Origin: Mesorhizobium carmichaelinearum
Lineage (GTDB): Bacteria > Pseudomonadota > Alphaproteobacteria > Rhizobiales > Rhizobiaceae
Assembly: GCF_900199455.1 (NCBI RefSeq)
Contig: NZ_FZQR01000004.1
Coordinates: forward strand, 124,001-188,000
Direction of reading: 5' to 3'
DNA length: 64,000 bases
Numbering within the stretch: position 1 is the first letter of the stretch; the number at the start of each line of letters is the position of its first letter. Shown here piece after piece: positions 1-8,332 of the stretch. The position numbers were made by a program, and so were the translations under genes. Below the pieces are notes generated by a model. The model did not search any database, was not told the DNA's origin, and saw nothing but the letters and a program-made list of their open reading frames with translations.

Positions 1-630
1 AAGGGGCCGGAAGCGGGCACGGAAGTTGGCGAGGGCCACAAGGTGACGGCGACCGAACTGGCCGACAATCTGCCGGATCCCACGCTGGGCGGCTGGTCGA
101 CGCGCCCTGATCGGATCGCCATCCTGAGGAAGCATCTGCGCGGCAAGGGTGCGGCGGCAATCGGCGCCGCCGCTGCCATCGATTTCGGCCAGGTGGACCT
201 GCCCGGACCAACCGGCGAGGCCAACACGCTGTCGCTGTCGCCGCGCGGCCGCGTGCTGTGCTTGGGGCCGGATGGCGACACGCTGCTTGCCCAGGCGATC
301 CAGGCGCTCGCCGCCGGCAATGCGGTGCTGGCCGTGGCACCGGGTGCACCGGCCGCCTTGTCGGCGCTGACCGGCAAGGGACTGCCTTTGGCCGCGATCG
401 ATGGACGCCCCGATCCGGTCGAGGCCCGCTCGCTGCGCGTCGATGTCGTTGCTTTTTCGGGCACGCCGGAAGCTGCGCGCATCGTGCGCAAGGTCATCGC
501 CGAGAGGACTGGACCGATCGTGCCGCTGGTCAGCGAGGTGCTCAACCCGGCCGCCTATGTGCATGAGCGGGCCGTCTGCGTCGACACGACCGCCGCGGGC
601 GGCAATGCCAGCCTGCTCGCTGCGGCATAA
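1..630 (+). CDS. putA: Bifunctional proline dehydrogenase / P5C dehydrogenase PutA, C-terminal part (5' truncated by window)
   Basis: The frame is open from base 1, so only the last 209 residues are present. PutA oxidises proline to glutamate through pyrroline-5-carboxylate. The visible part matches the C-terminal extension that follows the aldehyde dehydrogenase domain of long PutA proteins: GPTGEANTLSL, then PRGRVLCLGP, then a small-residue-rich stretch and the tail VLNPAAYVHERAVCVDTTAA with GGNASLLA. The catalytic domains lie upstream of the window. The GTG at 43 is internal, because the frame continues in from base 1. Identification rests on recognising these tail motifs. Confidence 0.85.
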   Translation, partial: KGPEAGTEVGEGHKVTATELADNLPDPTLGGWSTRPDRIAILRKHLRGKGAAAIGAAAAIDFGQVDLPGPTGEANTLSLSPRGRVLCLGPDGDTLLAQAIQALAAGNAVLAVAPGAPAALSALTGKGLPLAAIDGRPDPVEARSLRVDVVAFSGTPEAARIVRKVIAERTGPIVPLVSEVLNPAAYVHERAVCVDTTAAGGNASLLAAA

Positions 631-678
631 AGACTATTCACACCTCGCTTGCCTTGTGTCGAGTTGCCGGGGATAAGC

Positions 679-1779
679 ATGGGCGGCAATTCGAGCGGGG
701 CGACCGATCCGATGGAAGACAAGTCCCCACCGTTTGAGCTGCCGCGCGTGGCGGTGGTCATCACCTGCTACAATTACCGGCCCTACGTCGAACAGGCGAT
801 CCGCTCGGTGTTGGCCCAGACCTACCGGAACTGGGACTGCGTCATTGTCGACGACGCCTCTACCGACGGCTCGGCCGACCATATCCGCCAGCTTCTGGCA
901 GCCATAGACGATCCGCGCCTGCGCCTGCTGGCGCGCTCACAAAATGGCGGGCAGATCACGGGATTCCGCGATGGCTTTGCCGCGACCGACGCGCCTTTCG
1001 TGGCATTTCTCGATGCCGACGATGCGTGGCTGCCGGACTTTCTCCTGGCGCATCTGTCCGCCCACCTCAACGCAACATATTCGGCCGCGCTGTCGAGCTC
1101 CGATGTGTTCCTGGTCGACGGCAGCGGCACCTTGCTGAGCGGCACTTTCCTTCCCTTGCGCAAACCGCGCTCCGGGCCCGACGGCAATGGCGTCGCCATC
1201 GCGCCTGGTGGCCAGCTTGCCGGCATAGCGTCCGGGATTGCCTACGCATCGGAGCATCCAGTGACCTATTTCGCGCCCGCGACAACCGGCTGGCTATGGT
1301 CACCGTGCTCGGCGATCATGTACCGGCGTGGCGCGCTGGAACAGGTCTTGTCCTTCCCTTTCAAGGCCAAGATGGGGGCGGATTATCTGACGGTCACATG
1401 TGCGCATCTGGCCGGCGGCAGCCTCATCCTGTCCGAAGGACTCAGCCTCTATCGCCTGCACGGGTCGAACATGTCCTCCACCGGCATTGCCTTTGCCGGC
1501 GGCCATGTACCGCAAACGCCTGCCCACCGAGCCCACAAGAGCACATTGGCGGCGGATGTCGTCGACTATGTGCTGGAGAATTCAGCCTGGCTCAGTGATG
1601 TCAACGGGCGCAATTTCATACCCGCATTCCTGACGCAGCATGTGCGTCAGTTCAGGGAGCTGGCCGATGATCCGCGGCTGATGCGATACCTGACCCGGGG
1701 GCGGCCCTGGCAGTGGCTGCGCATGCATGTTGGCCACTGGCTGCGTCAGCTGGGTGGGCGCGGTTCCACGCGATCATGA
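679..1779 (+). CDS. Glycosyltransferase family 2 protein
   Basis: A 366-residue inverting GT-A glycosyltransferase. The N-terminal domain has the family signature: VAVVITCYNY near residue 25, a VDDASTDGS nucleotide-binding motif about 35 residues later, and FLDADDAWLPDF carrying the metal-binding DxD. No membrane span is obvious, so it is probably cytosolic or peripheral, acting on a sugar nucleotide in polysaccharide or glycolipid synthesis. The acceptor cannot be inferred. The ATG at 679, preceded by a weak GGGG, is preferred to the TTG at 649. It stands alone between putA and the convergent haem operon. Confidence 0.8.
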   Translation: MGGNSSGATDPMEDKSPPFELPRVAVVITCYNYRPYVEQAIRSVLAQTYRNWDCVIVDDASTDGSADHIRQLLAAIDDPRLRLLARSQNGGQITGFRDGFAATDAPFVAFLDADDAWLPDFLLAHLSAHLNATYSAALSSSDVFLVDGSGTLLSGTFLPLRKPRSGPDGNGVAIAPGGQLAGIASGIAYASEHPVTYFAPATTGWLWSPCSAIMYRRGALEQVLSFPFKAKMGADYLTVTCAHLAGGSLILSEGLSLYRLHGSNMSSTGIAFAGGHVPQTPAHRAHKSTLAADVVDYVLENSAWLSDVNGRNFIPAFLTQHVRQFRELADDPRLMRYLTRGRPWQWLRMHVGHWLRQLGGRGSTRS

Positions 1780-1822
1780 CAAGGGTGCCTGAGGTCCTCG
1801 CATTTGCTCGGGCAAAGCCACG

Positions 1823-2137
1823 TCAGGCGCCTTCGACGGCGGAAAAACCCTCGAATTGCGGGTGGCCGAGATAGTGGACTTTCGTCGTGCCGACATTCCT
1901 GTGCGCGGCCCGGAAATTCTCCGACCTGGTCCAGGCGACGAAATCATCCTGGCTCGCCCACACCGTGTGTGATGCAAACAGCGTGTAGCCTTCGGTCTCG
2001 TTGACCGGGCCGCGCAGCAGGTGGAATTCGCGGAAGCCTTTCATCTCGGCAAGGCCGGAATCGCGGTTCTTCCACACGGCCTCGAAATCGGCTTCCGAGC
2101 CGGTCTGCACCTTGAAGCGGTTCATGGCGATGTACAT
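1823..2137 (-). CDS. hmuQ: Haem-degrading monooxygenase of the ABM fold, HmuQ-like
   Basis: A 104-residue single-domain antibiotic-biosynthesis-monooxygenase (ABM) fold protein, starting MYIAMNRFKVQTGSEADF and containing FREFHLLRGP and YTLFASHTVWAS. Rhizobial proteins of this pattern (HmuQ) open the haem macrocycle and release iron. The start at 2137 is chosen because AAGGAAC precedes it at good spacing; an in-frame upstream ATG at 2194 lacks a ribosome site. It is the last gene of the minus-strand operon hmuR - unnamed gene - tonB - hmuQ, 53 bases after tonB, which supports a role in imported haem. Monooxygenase activity is inferred from family and context. Confidence 0.8.
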   Translation of the reverse strand: MYIAMNRFKVQTGSEADFEAVWKNRDSGLAEMKGFREFHLLRGPVNETEGYTLFASHTVWASQDDFVAWTRSENFRAAHRNVGTTKVHYLGHPQFEGFSAVEGA

Positions 2138-2190
2138 GGGGTTCCTTTCGGCTATTCGCGAGCGTTGGTGTTGGGTGGTTGCTTGAGCGG

Positions 2191-3258
2191 TCAAGGCGAG
2201 AAGGGGCCGATTGGCGCTTTGAACCGCCAGCTCATCAGTCCGGTCTCGGGAGGAATTGGCGGGAACGGTGCCTGTTTTCGCACCAACTCCAAAGCGAATT
2301 GATCGAGCTCGGGCGAGCCTGAGCTTTTGGCAAGCTGCAGGTCGACGATATTTCCATTGGCCAGCACGACAAATGCCACCAATGCGTTGTTGCGGGCTGT
2401 CGTCTGCGCAGATTTCGATACGTGGCGATTGGCGCGAGCCAACTTGCTGGCTACCTCGCCGCTATAGCGGGACGCCGCCGCGTTCCCGGTATCGCCTTGC
2501 TTTCGGCCCTTGCTCGCAATTGCCGCCTTGGTTTCGTTGCCGTCCGCTGTGCCGCGCTCCTCATACGCTTCGCTTGCAGTTGCCGGGGCGGCTGTCGGAG
2601 TTGGCCTTGCACTGGGGATCGGCGGTTGCTCGGGAATGGCGACAGGCATCTGGGCGCTCTCAGCCTGGACACTCGGCTGTGCCGGTGTTTCGACGTTGGC
2701 AGCCACGCTCTGGTTATCAGGGCGCGGGGTTGCCGCCACCAGTATGTCCGGCGTTGCCGCTGGCTGTTTGACAGCTTCCGGCAAAGGCTTGGCCGCTTCC
2801 TGGGTGGGCTCTGCAGCTTGCTTCACAGCTTGCCGCTCAGACTGTGAAGGTTTTGTCGGTGGCCGCGGTTTTGGCTCCAGCGTGACATTGATCGCCGCCG
2901 GATCCTTGTCCAGCGCGCTGCCAGCCACCTTGTCTCCGGTTTGATCGCTGCCTTCCGATTGCACCGCGTCCCTGGAATTGAGCGTGCTGGAAGGCGAGAT
3001 CAGAAAGAATGCCGCCGCGGCGCCATGGAGCAGGCCGGAAACGACGATGGCAGCGGGCCATTTGCCGTTGCGGGCCGTTGGCCGTGCGACTGCAAGCGGC
3101 TCGGCCGGCGCTATCGCCAACTCGCTGCCAGCGTCGGGGAGGGGGCTGATTTCCTGCATCTCGCGGGCCGGAAATTGCAGCGACCAGCGGGCAAAAGTCA
3201 AATCAAGATCGGTTGCCCCTGGTATCGTCGGGCCGAGGCCGGCCAGAGGCCAGGCCAC
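2191..3258 (-). CDS. tonB: Energy transducer TonB
   Basis: TonB links the inner-membrane proton motive force to outer-membrane receptors. The 355-residue product has a short cytosolic N-terminus, one membrane anchor (WPAAIVVSGLLHGAAAAFFL), a long periplasmic Pro/Ala/Glu-rich spacer, and a C-terminal TonB domain (NALVAFVVLANGNIVDLQL, SSGSPELDQFALELVRKQAP). The GTG start at 3258 is chosen because AGGAAATACC sits directly upstream; an internal ATG at 3159 is the alternative. It is encoded between a secreted protein gene and hmuQ in the haem-receptor operon, so it is probably dedicated to HmuR. ExbB and ExbD are not in the window. Confidence 0.85.
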   Translation of the reverse strand: MAWPLAGLGPTIPGATDLDLTFARWSLQFPAREMQEISPLPDAGSELAIAPAEPLAVARPTARNGKWPAAIVVSGLLHGAAAAFFLISPSSTLNSRDAVQSEGSDQTGDKVAGSALDKDPAAINVTLEPKPRPPTKPSQSERQAVKQAAEPTQEAAKPLPEAVKQPAATPDILVAATPRPDNQSVAANVETPAQPSVQAESAQMPVAIPEQPPIPSARPTPTAAPATASEAYEERGTADGNETKAAIASKGRKQGDTGNAAASRYSGEVASKLARANRHVSKSAQTTARNNALVAFVVLANGNIVDLQLAKSSGSPELDQFALELVRKQAPFPPIPPETGLMSWRFKAPIGPFSP

Positions 3259-3299
3259 GGTATTTCCTGTGAATGCGGAATGCAGTCCCAACGCTGGTC

Positions 3300-3734
3300 T
3301 CAGACGCCGAAAGCGATGCCGGTCTTGGTGTCCGTCTTCAGCTTGCGCATGCAGGCGTTCGGTTCGACGCCGGTGCCGGCGCATTCGGTCGCGCTGTTGA
3401 TCAGCACACGGCTGACCTTGGTGCAGTCGGTGCCGGCGAGATCAAAGCGCGTCACCTTGGTCTTGCCTGCCGGCAGGTCCTTGAAGTCGAGCACGGTGAG
3501 CCGGTCGACGACGCCGGCGGTGTTGAACAGCGCGATCTCGAACGCCGCCTTGGAGAGGTCGGCGCCGAGATTGTTGTTGACCAGGAAGGTCAGCCGGCAG
3601 CCCTTGTCGGAAGGCTGCGCGGCATTGAGTTCGAGGGTCAGCGCGGGGACCGGCGCGGACCCTTCAGCCCACGCCGGAACCATCGCCAGCGACATCGCCG
3701 AGGTCAGCAGACGAAGGGATGTCGTCAAGCTCAT
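3300..3734 (-). CDS. Secreted four-cysteine protein of unknown function in the haem-receptor operon
   Basis: The 144-residue product has a Sec signal peptide (MSLTTSLRLLTSAMSLAMVP, cleavage near AWA-EG) and a mature part with four cysteines, in GCRLTF, DCTKV, ECAGTG and ACMRKL, able to form two disulfides in the periplasm. I recognise no named domain. The start at 3734 has GGAGG at ideal spacing. It begins 4 bases after hmuR stops and ends 41 bases before tonB, so it is very probably co-transcribed and under iron control. A periplasmic haem carrier, receptor chaperone or TonB partner would fit the position, but this is inference only. Confidence 0.75.
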   Translation of the reverse strand: MSLTTSLRLLTSAMSLAMVPAWAEGSAPVPALTLELNAAQPSDKGCRLTFLVNNNLGADLSKAAFEIALFNTAGVVDRLTVLDFKDLPAGKTKVTRFDLAGTDCTKVSRVLINSATECAGTGVEPNACMRKLKTDTKTGIAFGV

Positions 3735-3738
3735 GTTA

Positions 3739-5928
3739 TCAGCCTCCAAATCGCATTGTTGCCGCCAGCTTCAACGTTATGCCCGGCTCATAGACCGCGA
3801 CTGTCGTGCTGCCGTTCAGCGGATTGGCGTATTTGACGTCGAACAGATTGTCGGCGCGGAAATCGACCTTCAGATTGTCAGTCGCCTGATAGCTAGCGAA
3901 GGCATTGACCAACGTGTAGTCCTCGGCCACCGCATTGCCCTTCGGCTTGCCGTTGTATTGCACCTCGCCGCCGACGGTCAGCTTGTCCTCGAGGAAGCGC
4001 AGGCCGAGTTGGGCGGTGACCTGCGAAGAGGGGATTGTGGCGAGATCGGCTTCCACACCCTTGTAGGAAATGGTGTGGCCATTGGTGATCGATGCCGAAA
4101 GCCCGGCATAGCCCCATCCGGCGTCGTAGACGCTTTCAAACTCAAAGCCGTGGATCTTGGCCTTGGCGAAATTCTGGTACTGATAGCAGATCGGAATGCC
4201 TGGGCCGAACGGGCAACCGCTGCCAGGAGCGAACGGCGACAATGTCACGCCTTCGATATAGTCGTCGACGTCATTGTTGAAATATGCCGCCTTGACGCGG
4301 AGTGCGTCGCCAGCCTCCAATATATCGTTTTGCTTGTAATTGATGCCGAATTCGGTCGTCTTGCCGATCTCAGGTCGCAGGTTCGGATTGGGCAGGAATG
4401 GGAAGGTGACACCTGCCGGATGGTTGCCGCTGATCAGCGTCTCCGTGAGGGAGGGCGAACGGTAGCCCTCTGCGTAAGTGCCATAGAATTGCAAGCCGGC
4501 AAGGCTGGCGTTGTCGAAGGGCGAGACGCCGACTGTGATGCGCGGCGACAACCGGTCGCCCGATGTATCATGGGTGTCATCCTTGAGGCTGTAGCTGTCG
4601 TAACGCAGCCCGGCGATCACCTCGAGCCAATCCCAGGTGAGTTTATCCTGGACATAGGCGCCGGACACATTCCGCTTGCCCGACGGCGTGTAGAAACTGT
4701 CGCCACCGGCGGTGCCGCCAGTCTTGACGTCGTCATTCACCCAGTCGCCGCCATAGGTCAATTCGTGCGCAACGCCACCGGTCTCGAATCGTGAGGTGTT
4801 CCAGATGTCGATTGCGGCCGTGCCGACATCGAAAGTCGATGTCGAGCCTGCCGGCAGCACCACCGGAAGACCTGTGACCGGATCGAAGCGGTTTTGCGGA
4901 ACGAGGCTGGTCAGGTCGAGATTGGTCTTGTTGTAGGAGGCGTTGATGTGGAGATCGAGCCAGCTCTTGTCCTCGTCCGTGATGTTGTAACGGGCTGTGA
5001 AGGTGTTCGACTTCAGGTCGACATCGTTGACCGGCACACCGCCGCTGGTTTCGTCCCAGCCGTCGCTTGAGCCGACCCAGCCCAGCTTCAACTCGCTGTT
5101 CTCCGTCGGCCGGATGGTGGTCTTGAGCAGGCCGCTCAGCACGTCGAAGCCGGTGCCGTTGACGGTGTCGCCGCCGCCATCCTTGTAGTTGTCGTGGTTG
5201 CGGTAGACGATGTTGCCGAGCGCGTCCCAGTTCTCGTTGAAACGGTAGGCGCCGGTGGCGCTGGTGGTCCAGCCCTTGCCGTTGCTCTCATAGCGTCCGG
5301 TTACCGAAGCGCCCCATGTTTCTTCCGGCTTGAGGAAGTCCGCGGCGTCCTTGGTGTCGAAGAAGACGACGCCGCCGATGGCGCCCGAGCCATAGGTGTT
5401 GGCGACTGGACCACGGATCACATCGACGGATTTGACGAGCTCCGGATCGATGTAGAAGGTCGACTGCGTGCCGTGGTCGGACCGCTGGAAATCCTGGCGC
5501 GCGCCGTCGACGATGACCGCGACGCGGCCGAAATCCTGCAGGCCGCGTATGTTGATGCTGGTGCTGACGCGCCTGGCGTCGGCTTGCGCGGCGATGCCGG
5601 GCACGCCGAACAGCATCTCGTTCGGCGTCGTCGCCATGCGGCGGTCGAGCTGTTCCTGATCGAGATGGCTGGCCGAGGCCAATGATTCGATCGCCGTCTC
5701 GCCGGTGCGGCTGAGCACCAGGATCTTGTCGAGCAGCGTCGCGCCCGCGGGGGCGGCTTTCTCCGGGTCAGCCTTCTTCGATTGATCCGTCTGCTCGCCC
5801 GCCGGCTGCGTTGCCTGTTGGGCGTGGGCCGATGGCGCGGACAGGGCGATCGCCGCCACGCTTGCCAACAAAGCCGCCACACCGTGCGCCGCCGACCGGC
5901 CGCGCCATTCCCAGTTCACCAACCCCAT
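3739..5928 (-). CDS. hmuR: TonB-dependent haem/haemoglobin outer-membrane receptor
   Basis: A 729-residue receptor that binds haem or haem proteins outside the cell and moves haem into the periplasm. It has a signal peptide ending SAPSAHAQ, a candidate TonB-box region (LLDKILVLSRTGE), a plug domain (MLFGVPGIAAQ, SINIRGLQDFGRVAVIVDGA, VKSVDVIRGP, GSGAIGGVVFFDTKDA) and a 22-strand-type barrel ending in aromatic-rich strands (final LKLAATMRFGG). The plug motifs are those of the haemoglobin/transferrin receptor family. The start at 5928 is chosen for its GGAG site; the ATG at 5982 has none. First gene of the minus-strand operon, divergent from hmuP. Confidence 0.88.
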   Translation of the reverse strand: MGLVNWEWRGRSAAHGVAALLASVAAIALSAPSAHAQQATQPAGEQTDQSKKADPEKAAPAGATLLDKILVLSRTGETAIESLASASHLDQEQLDRRMATTPNEMLFGVPGIAAQADARRVSTSINIRGLQDFGRVAVIVDGARQDFQRSDHGTQSTFYIDPELVKSVDVIRGPVANTYGSGAIGGVVFFDTKDAADFLKPEETWGASVTGRYESNGKGWTTSATGAYRFNENWDALGNIVYRNHDNYKDGGGDTVNGTGFDVLSGLLKTTIRPTENSELKLGWVGSSDGWDETSGGVPVNDVDLKSNTFTARYNITDEDKSWLDLHINASYNKTNLDLTSLVPQNRFDPVTGLPVVLPAGSTSTFDVGTAAIDIWNTSRFETGGVAHELTYGGDWVNDDVKTGGTAGGDSFYTPSGKRNVSGAYVQDKLTWDWLEVIAGLRYDSYSLKDDTHDTSGDRLSPRITVGVSPFDNASLAGLQFYGTYAEGYRSPSLTETLISGNHPAGVTFPFLPNPNLRPEIGKTTEFGINYKQNDILEAGDALRVKAAYFNNDVDDYIEGVTLSPFAPGSGCPFGPGIPICYQYQNFAKAKIHGFEFESVYDAGWGYAGLSASITNGHTISYKGVEADLATIPSSQVTAQLGLRFLEDKLTVGGEVQYNGKPKGNAVAEDYTLVNAFASYQATDNLKVDFRADNLFDVKYANPLNGSTTVAVYEPGITLKLAATMRFGG

Positions 5929-6048
5929 GGCCCAACTCCAGATACCAGGTTTCGTGCTGGCTGGCCCGTGGCTCGCTGGCATTTTTCATCGTGTCCGGCG
6001 TCTTAAATGTTGACTCGTTTACTCCGGTATTGCACTGACTAATAAACA

Positions 6049-6063
6049 TGATTATTCAAGTCA
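6049..6063. promoter_or_regulatory. Candidate RirA-type iron-responsive operator (IRO box, TGA-N9-TCA)
   Basis: The sequence TGATTATTCAAGTCA fits the rhizobial IRO consensus TGA-N9-TCA exactly. It lies in the intergenic region between hmuR and hmuP, 121 bases upstream of the hmuR start and 66 upstream of the hmuP start, overlapping a possible minus-strand TTGACT -35 element (6059-6064). A half-matching TGACTCGTTTACTCC lies nearby at 6011-6025. RirA is encoded a few kilobases away. Function is inferred from consensus and position. Confidence 0.5.
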
Positions 6064-6128
6064 AGAAATGAATCGGCAATTTCGCAACGCCTAGCCAGGT
6101 GCCCGGCACAGGAAAGGGATCGACCCAG

Positions 6129-6335
6129 ATGAACACGCACAATCCCAATGATTTTCGCTATCGCGTCCGCCGTTCCGACGATGCCTCCACTCGTTTCGAT
6201 CGGATCCCGCTGGCGGTGCGAACCCTCTCGAGCAACACGCTGTTCCAAGGCGAGCACGAGATCGGCATCGAGCATCATGGCGCGCTCTACCGGCTGAAGA
6301 TCACCCGGCAGGGCAAGCTCATCCTCAACAAGTAA
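6129..6335 (+). CDS. hmuP: Haemin uptake protein HemP/HmuP
   Basis: A 68-residue small basic protein with the HemP core: RVRRSDDASTRFDRIPLAV, then SNTLFQG, then EIGIEHHGALYRLKITRQGK and a C-terminal LILNK. In rhizobia HmuP is a positive regulator needed for full expression of the haem receptor under iron limitation. It lies divergent from hmuR and 22 bases before hmuS. The ATG at 6129 fits the family start better than the GTG or ATG options just upstream. Regulatory rather than transport function is from family knowledge. Confidence 0.85.
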   Translation: MNTHNPNDFRYRVRRSDDASTRFDRIPLAVRTLSSNTLFQGEHEIGIEHHGALYRLKITRQGKLILNK

Positions 6336-6357
6336 GGCAAGGCAGTAGGGACGAGAC

Positions 6358-7419
6358 ATGGACCAGCGCGTAAAACCCGCCCCGCATGAAATCCGGCGGG
6401 CATGGACAGAAAATCCGAAAACGCGCGAGCGTGACCTGGCCGCCCAGCTCGGCATTTCGGAAGCCGAGTTGGTCGCAGCGCATTGCGGCGACGGCGTCGT
6501 GCGCATCGAACCGCGCGTCAACGACCTCCTGACCGGTCTCGAGGCCGTCGGCGAGGTGATGGCGCTGACCCGCAACGAAAGCGCGGTGCACGAAAAGATC
6601 GGCGTCTACGACAAGGTCGTCACCGGCAACCACAATGCCATGGTGCTTGGCGAGAACATCGACCTGCGCATCTTCCCGAAAGTCTGGGCGCACGGCTTTG
6701 CCGTGGAGAAGCGCGACGGCGACGAGATCCGCCGCAGCCTGCAGTTCTTCGATGCGGCGGGCGAGGCGGTGCACAAGGTGCATCTGCGGCCGGCCTCCAG
6801 CCTCTATGCCTACCAGAAGCTGGTCGCTTCGCTGGAATCGTCCAACCAGGAACCGACGGTCGCCATCTCCGGGCAAGCCTCCGACGACGAGGGCGAGGCG
6901 ACGGCGACGACCGCCAGCCTCGACGATCTGCGCGACCGCTGGAGCCGGCTGACCGACGTGCACCAGTTCTTCGGCATGCTGAAAACGCTCAAGCTCAGCC
7001 GCCGCCAGGCGGTGCGCATGGTCGGAACGGACTATGCCTGGCTGCTCGACAACGACGCGGTCCGCGCCATGTTCCATCACGCCTCCGAAGGCGAGATGCC
7101 GATCATGTGCTTCGTCGGCAACCGCGGCTGCATACAGATCCATTCCGGCCCGGTCAAATCGATCAAGCCGATGGGGCCGTGGATCAATGTGCTGGACGAG
7201 ACCTTTCATCTGCACCTGCGGATGGATCACATCCATGAGGTCTGGGCGGTGCGCAAGCCGACCAAGGACGGCCATGTCACCTCGCTCGAGGTCTACGCCG
7301 CCAATGGCGAGATGATCATCCAGTTCTTCGGCAAGCGCCATGAGGGCGAGAGCGAGCGCGACGACTGGCGATTCCTGGCCGAGAACCTGCCGCGCGTCCC
7401 AAGCCCGACGACAGCCTGA
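6358..7419 (+). CDS. hmuS: Haemin-degrading factor HmuS/HemS
   Basis: A 353-residue cytosolic haem-binding protein of the HemS/ChuS family, which accepts haem after import and breaks it down or passes it on. It shows the family's two-repeat build: first half ERDLAAQLGISEAELVA, EPRVNDLL, ALTRNESAVHEKIGVYD and GENIDLRIFP; second half DVHQFFGMLK, FVGNRGCIQIHSG, MGPWINVLDETFHLHLRMD and VTSLEVYAANGEMIIQFFG. Length is normal for the family. It follows hmuP by 22 bases and precedes hmuT by 11, consistent with one transcript. Confidence 0.9.
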   Translation: MDQRVKPAPHEIRRAWTENPKTRERDLAAQLGISEAELVAAHCGDGVVRIEPRVNDLLTGLEAVGEVMALTRNESAVHEKIGVYDKVVTGNHNAMVLGENIDLRIFPKVWAHGFAVEKRDGDEIRRSLQFFDAAGEAVHKVHLRPASSLYAYQKLVASLESSNQEPTVAISGQASDDEGEATATTASLDDLRDRWSRLTDVHQFFGMLKTLKLSRRQAVRMVGTDYAWLLDNDAVRAMFHHASEGEMPIMCFVGNRGCIQIHSGPVKSIKPMGPWINVLDETFHLHLRMDHIHEVWAVRKPTKDGHVTSLEVYAANGEMIIQFFGKRHEGESERDDWRFLAENLPRVPSPTTA

Positions 7420-7430
7420 GGAGAACGACA

Positions 7431-8321
7431 ATGGGCTGTTTTTCCAGGATCGTCGCCGGCCCGATGGTTGGCCTCGCTTTGGCTTTCACTGCGCTGCAGC
7501 CGGCTGGCGCCACAGAAGCCGTTTCCGTTTTCCCTGATCCGTCGAAGATCGCGGCCATAGGCGGTTCGATCACTGAAATCGTCTATGCGCTTGGCGAGGA
7601 GAAGCATCTGGTGGCACGCGATTCCACCAGCCGCTATCCGAAGGCGGCGTTCGACCTGCCCGATGTTGGCTACATGCGTGCGCTGTCGCCGGAAGGTGTG
7701 CTGTCGGTCAATCCGTCCGGCATCCTGGCGCTGCAGGGCAGCGGTCCCAAGGAAGCCGTCGACGTGCTGAAGAAGACCAGCATACCCTTCATCGAAGTGC
7801 CTGAGCATTTTAGCCACGAAGGCATCCTCGAGAAGGTCCGCATCGTCGGGAAGGCGCTGGGCGTCGACGCCAAGGCCGAGCTGCTGGCCAAGGAGCTCGA
7901 TGCCAAGCTGATGGCTGCCGAGAAGCAGACAGCCTCGATCAAGGAACGCAAGCGCATCCTGTTCGTGCTGTCGATACAGGGTGGCAAGATCCTGGCCGCC
8001 GGCAGCGAAACCGCGGCCGACGGCATGGTCAAGCTGGCGGGCGGGGTCAACGCGGTCGAGGGCTTCTCCGGCTACAGGCAGATGTCCGACGAAGCGATCA
8101 TCACTGCCAGGCCTGACGTGATCTTGATGATGAGCAATGCCGGGCCGCCGGTGTCGGACGACGCATTGTTCGGCGTTCCGTCTGTTGCCTCGACGCCGGC
8201 CGGAACCGCGCGCAAGCTGATCCGCATCGATGGCGGCTATCTGCTCGGCTTCGGGCCACGCACGGCTGAAGCCATTCACGACCTCGCCGTCTCGCTCTAT
8301 GGCGCTGAAGTCACGGACTGA
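7431..8321 (+). CDS. hmuT: Haem ABC transporter periplasmic binding protein
   Basis: A 296-residue class III periplasmic binding protein (ChuT/HmuT type) that takes haem from the receptor to the inner-membrane permease. It has a signal peptide of about 28 residues (ending QPAGATEA), then AAIGGSITEIVYALGEE, DSTSRYP and DVGYMRALSPEGVLSVNP. The helical backbone and second lobe follow (KRILFVLS, AADGMVKLAGGVNAVEGF, LIRIDGGYLLGFGPRT). GAGGAGAA precedes the ATG. It lies 11 bases after hmuS and 11 before hmuU. Confidence 0.9.
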   Translation: MGCFSRIVAGPMVGLALAFTALQPAGATEAVSVFPDPSKIAAIGGSITEIVYALGEEKHLVARDSTSRYPKAAFDLPDVGYMRALSPEGVLSVNPSGILALQGSGPKEAVDVLKKTSIPFIEVPEHFSHEGILEKVRIVGKALGVDAKAELLAKELDAKLMAAEKQTASIKERKRILFVLSIQGGKILAAGSETAADGMVKLAGGVNAVEGFSGYRQMSDEAIITARPDVILMMSNAGPPVSDDALFGVPSVASTPAGTARKLIRIDGGYLLGFGPRTAEAIHDLAVSLYGAEVTD

Positions 8322-8332
8322 GCGGGCATATC

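Noticed and set aside
2941..4794. A 617-residue plus-strand open frame opposite hmuR
   Set aside because: It is antisense to a gene with full receptor motifs, has no family signature, and is the kind of long shadow expected in GC-rich DNA.
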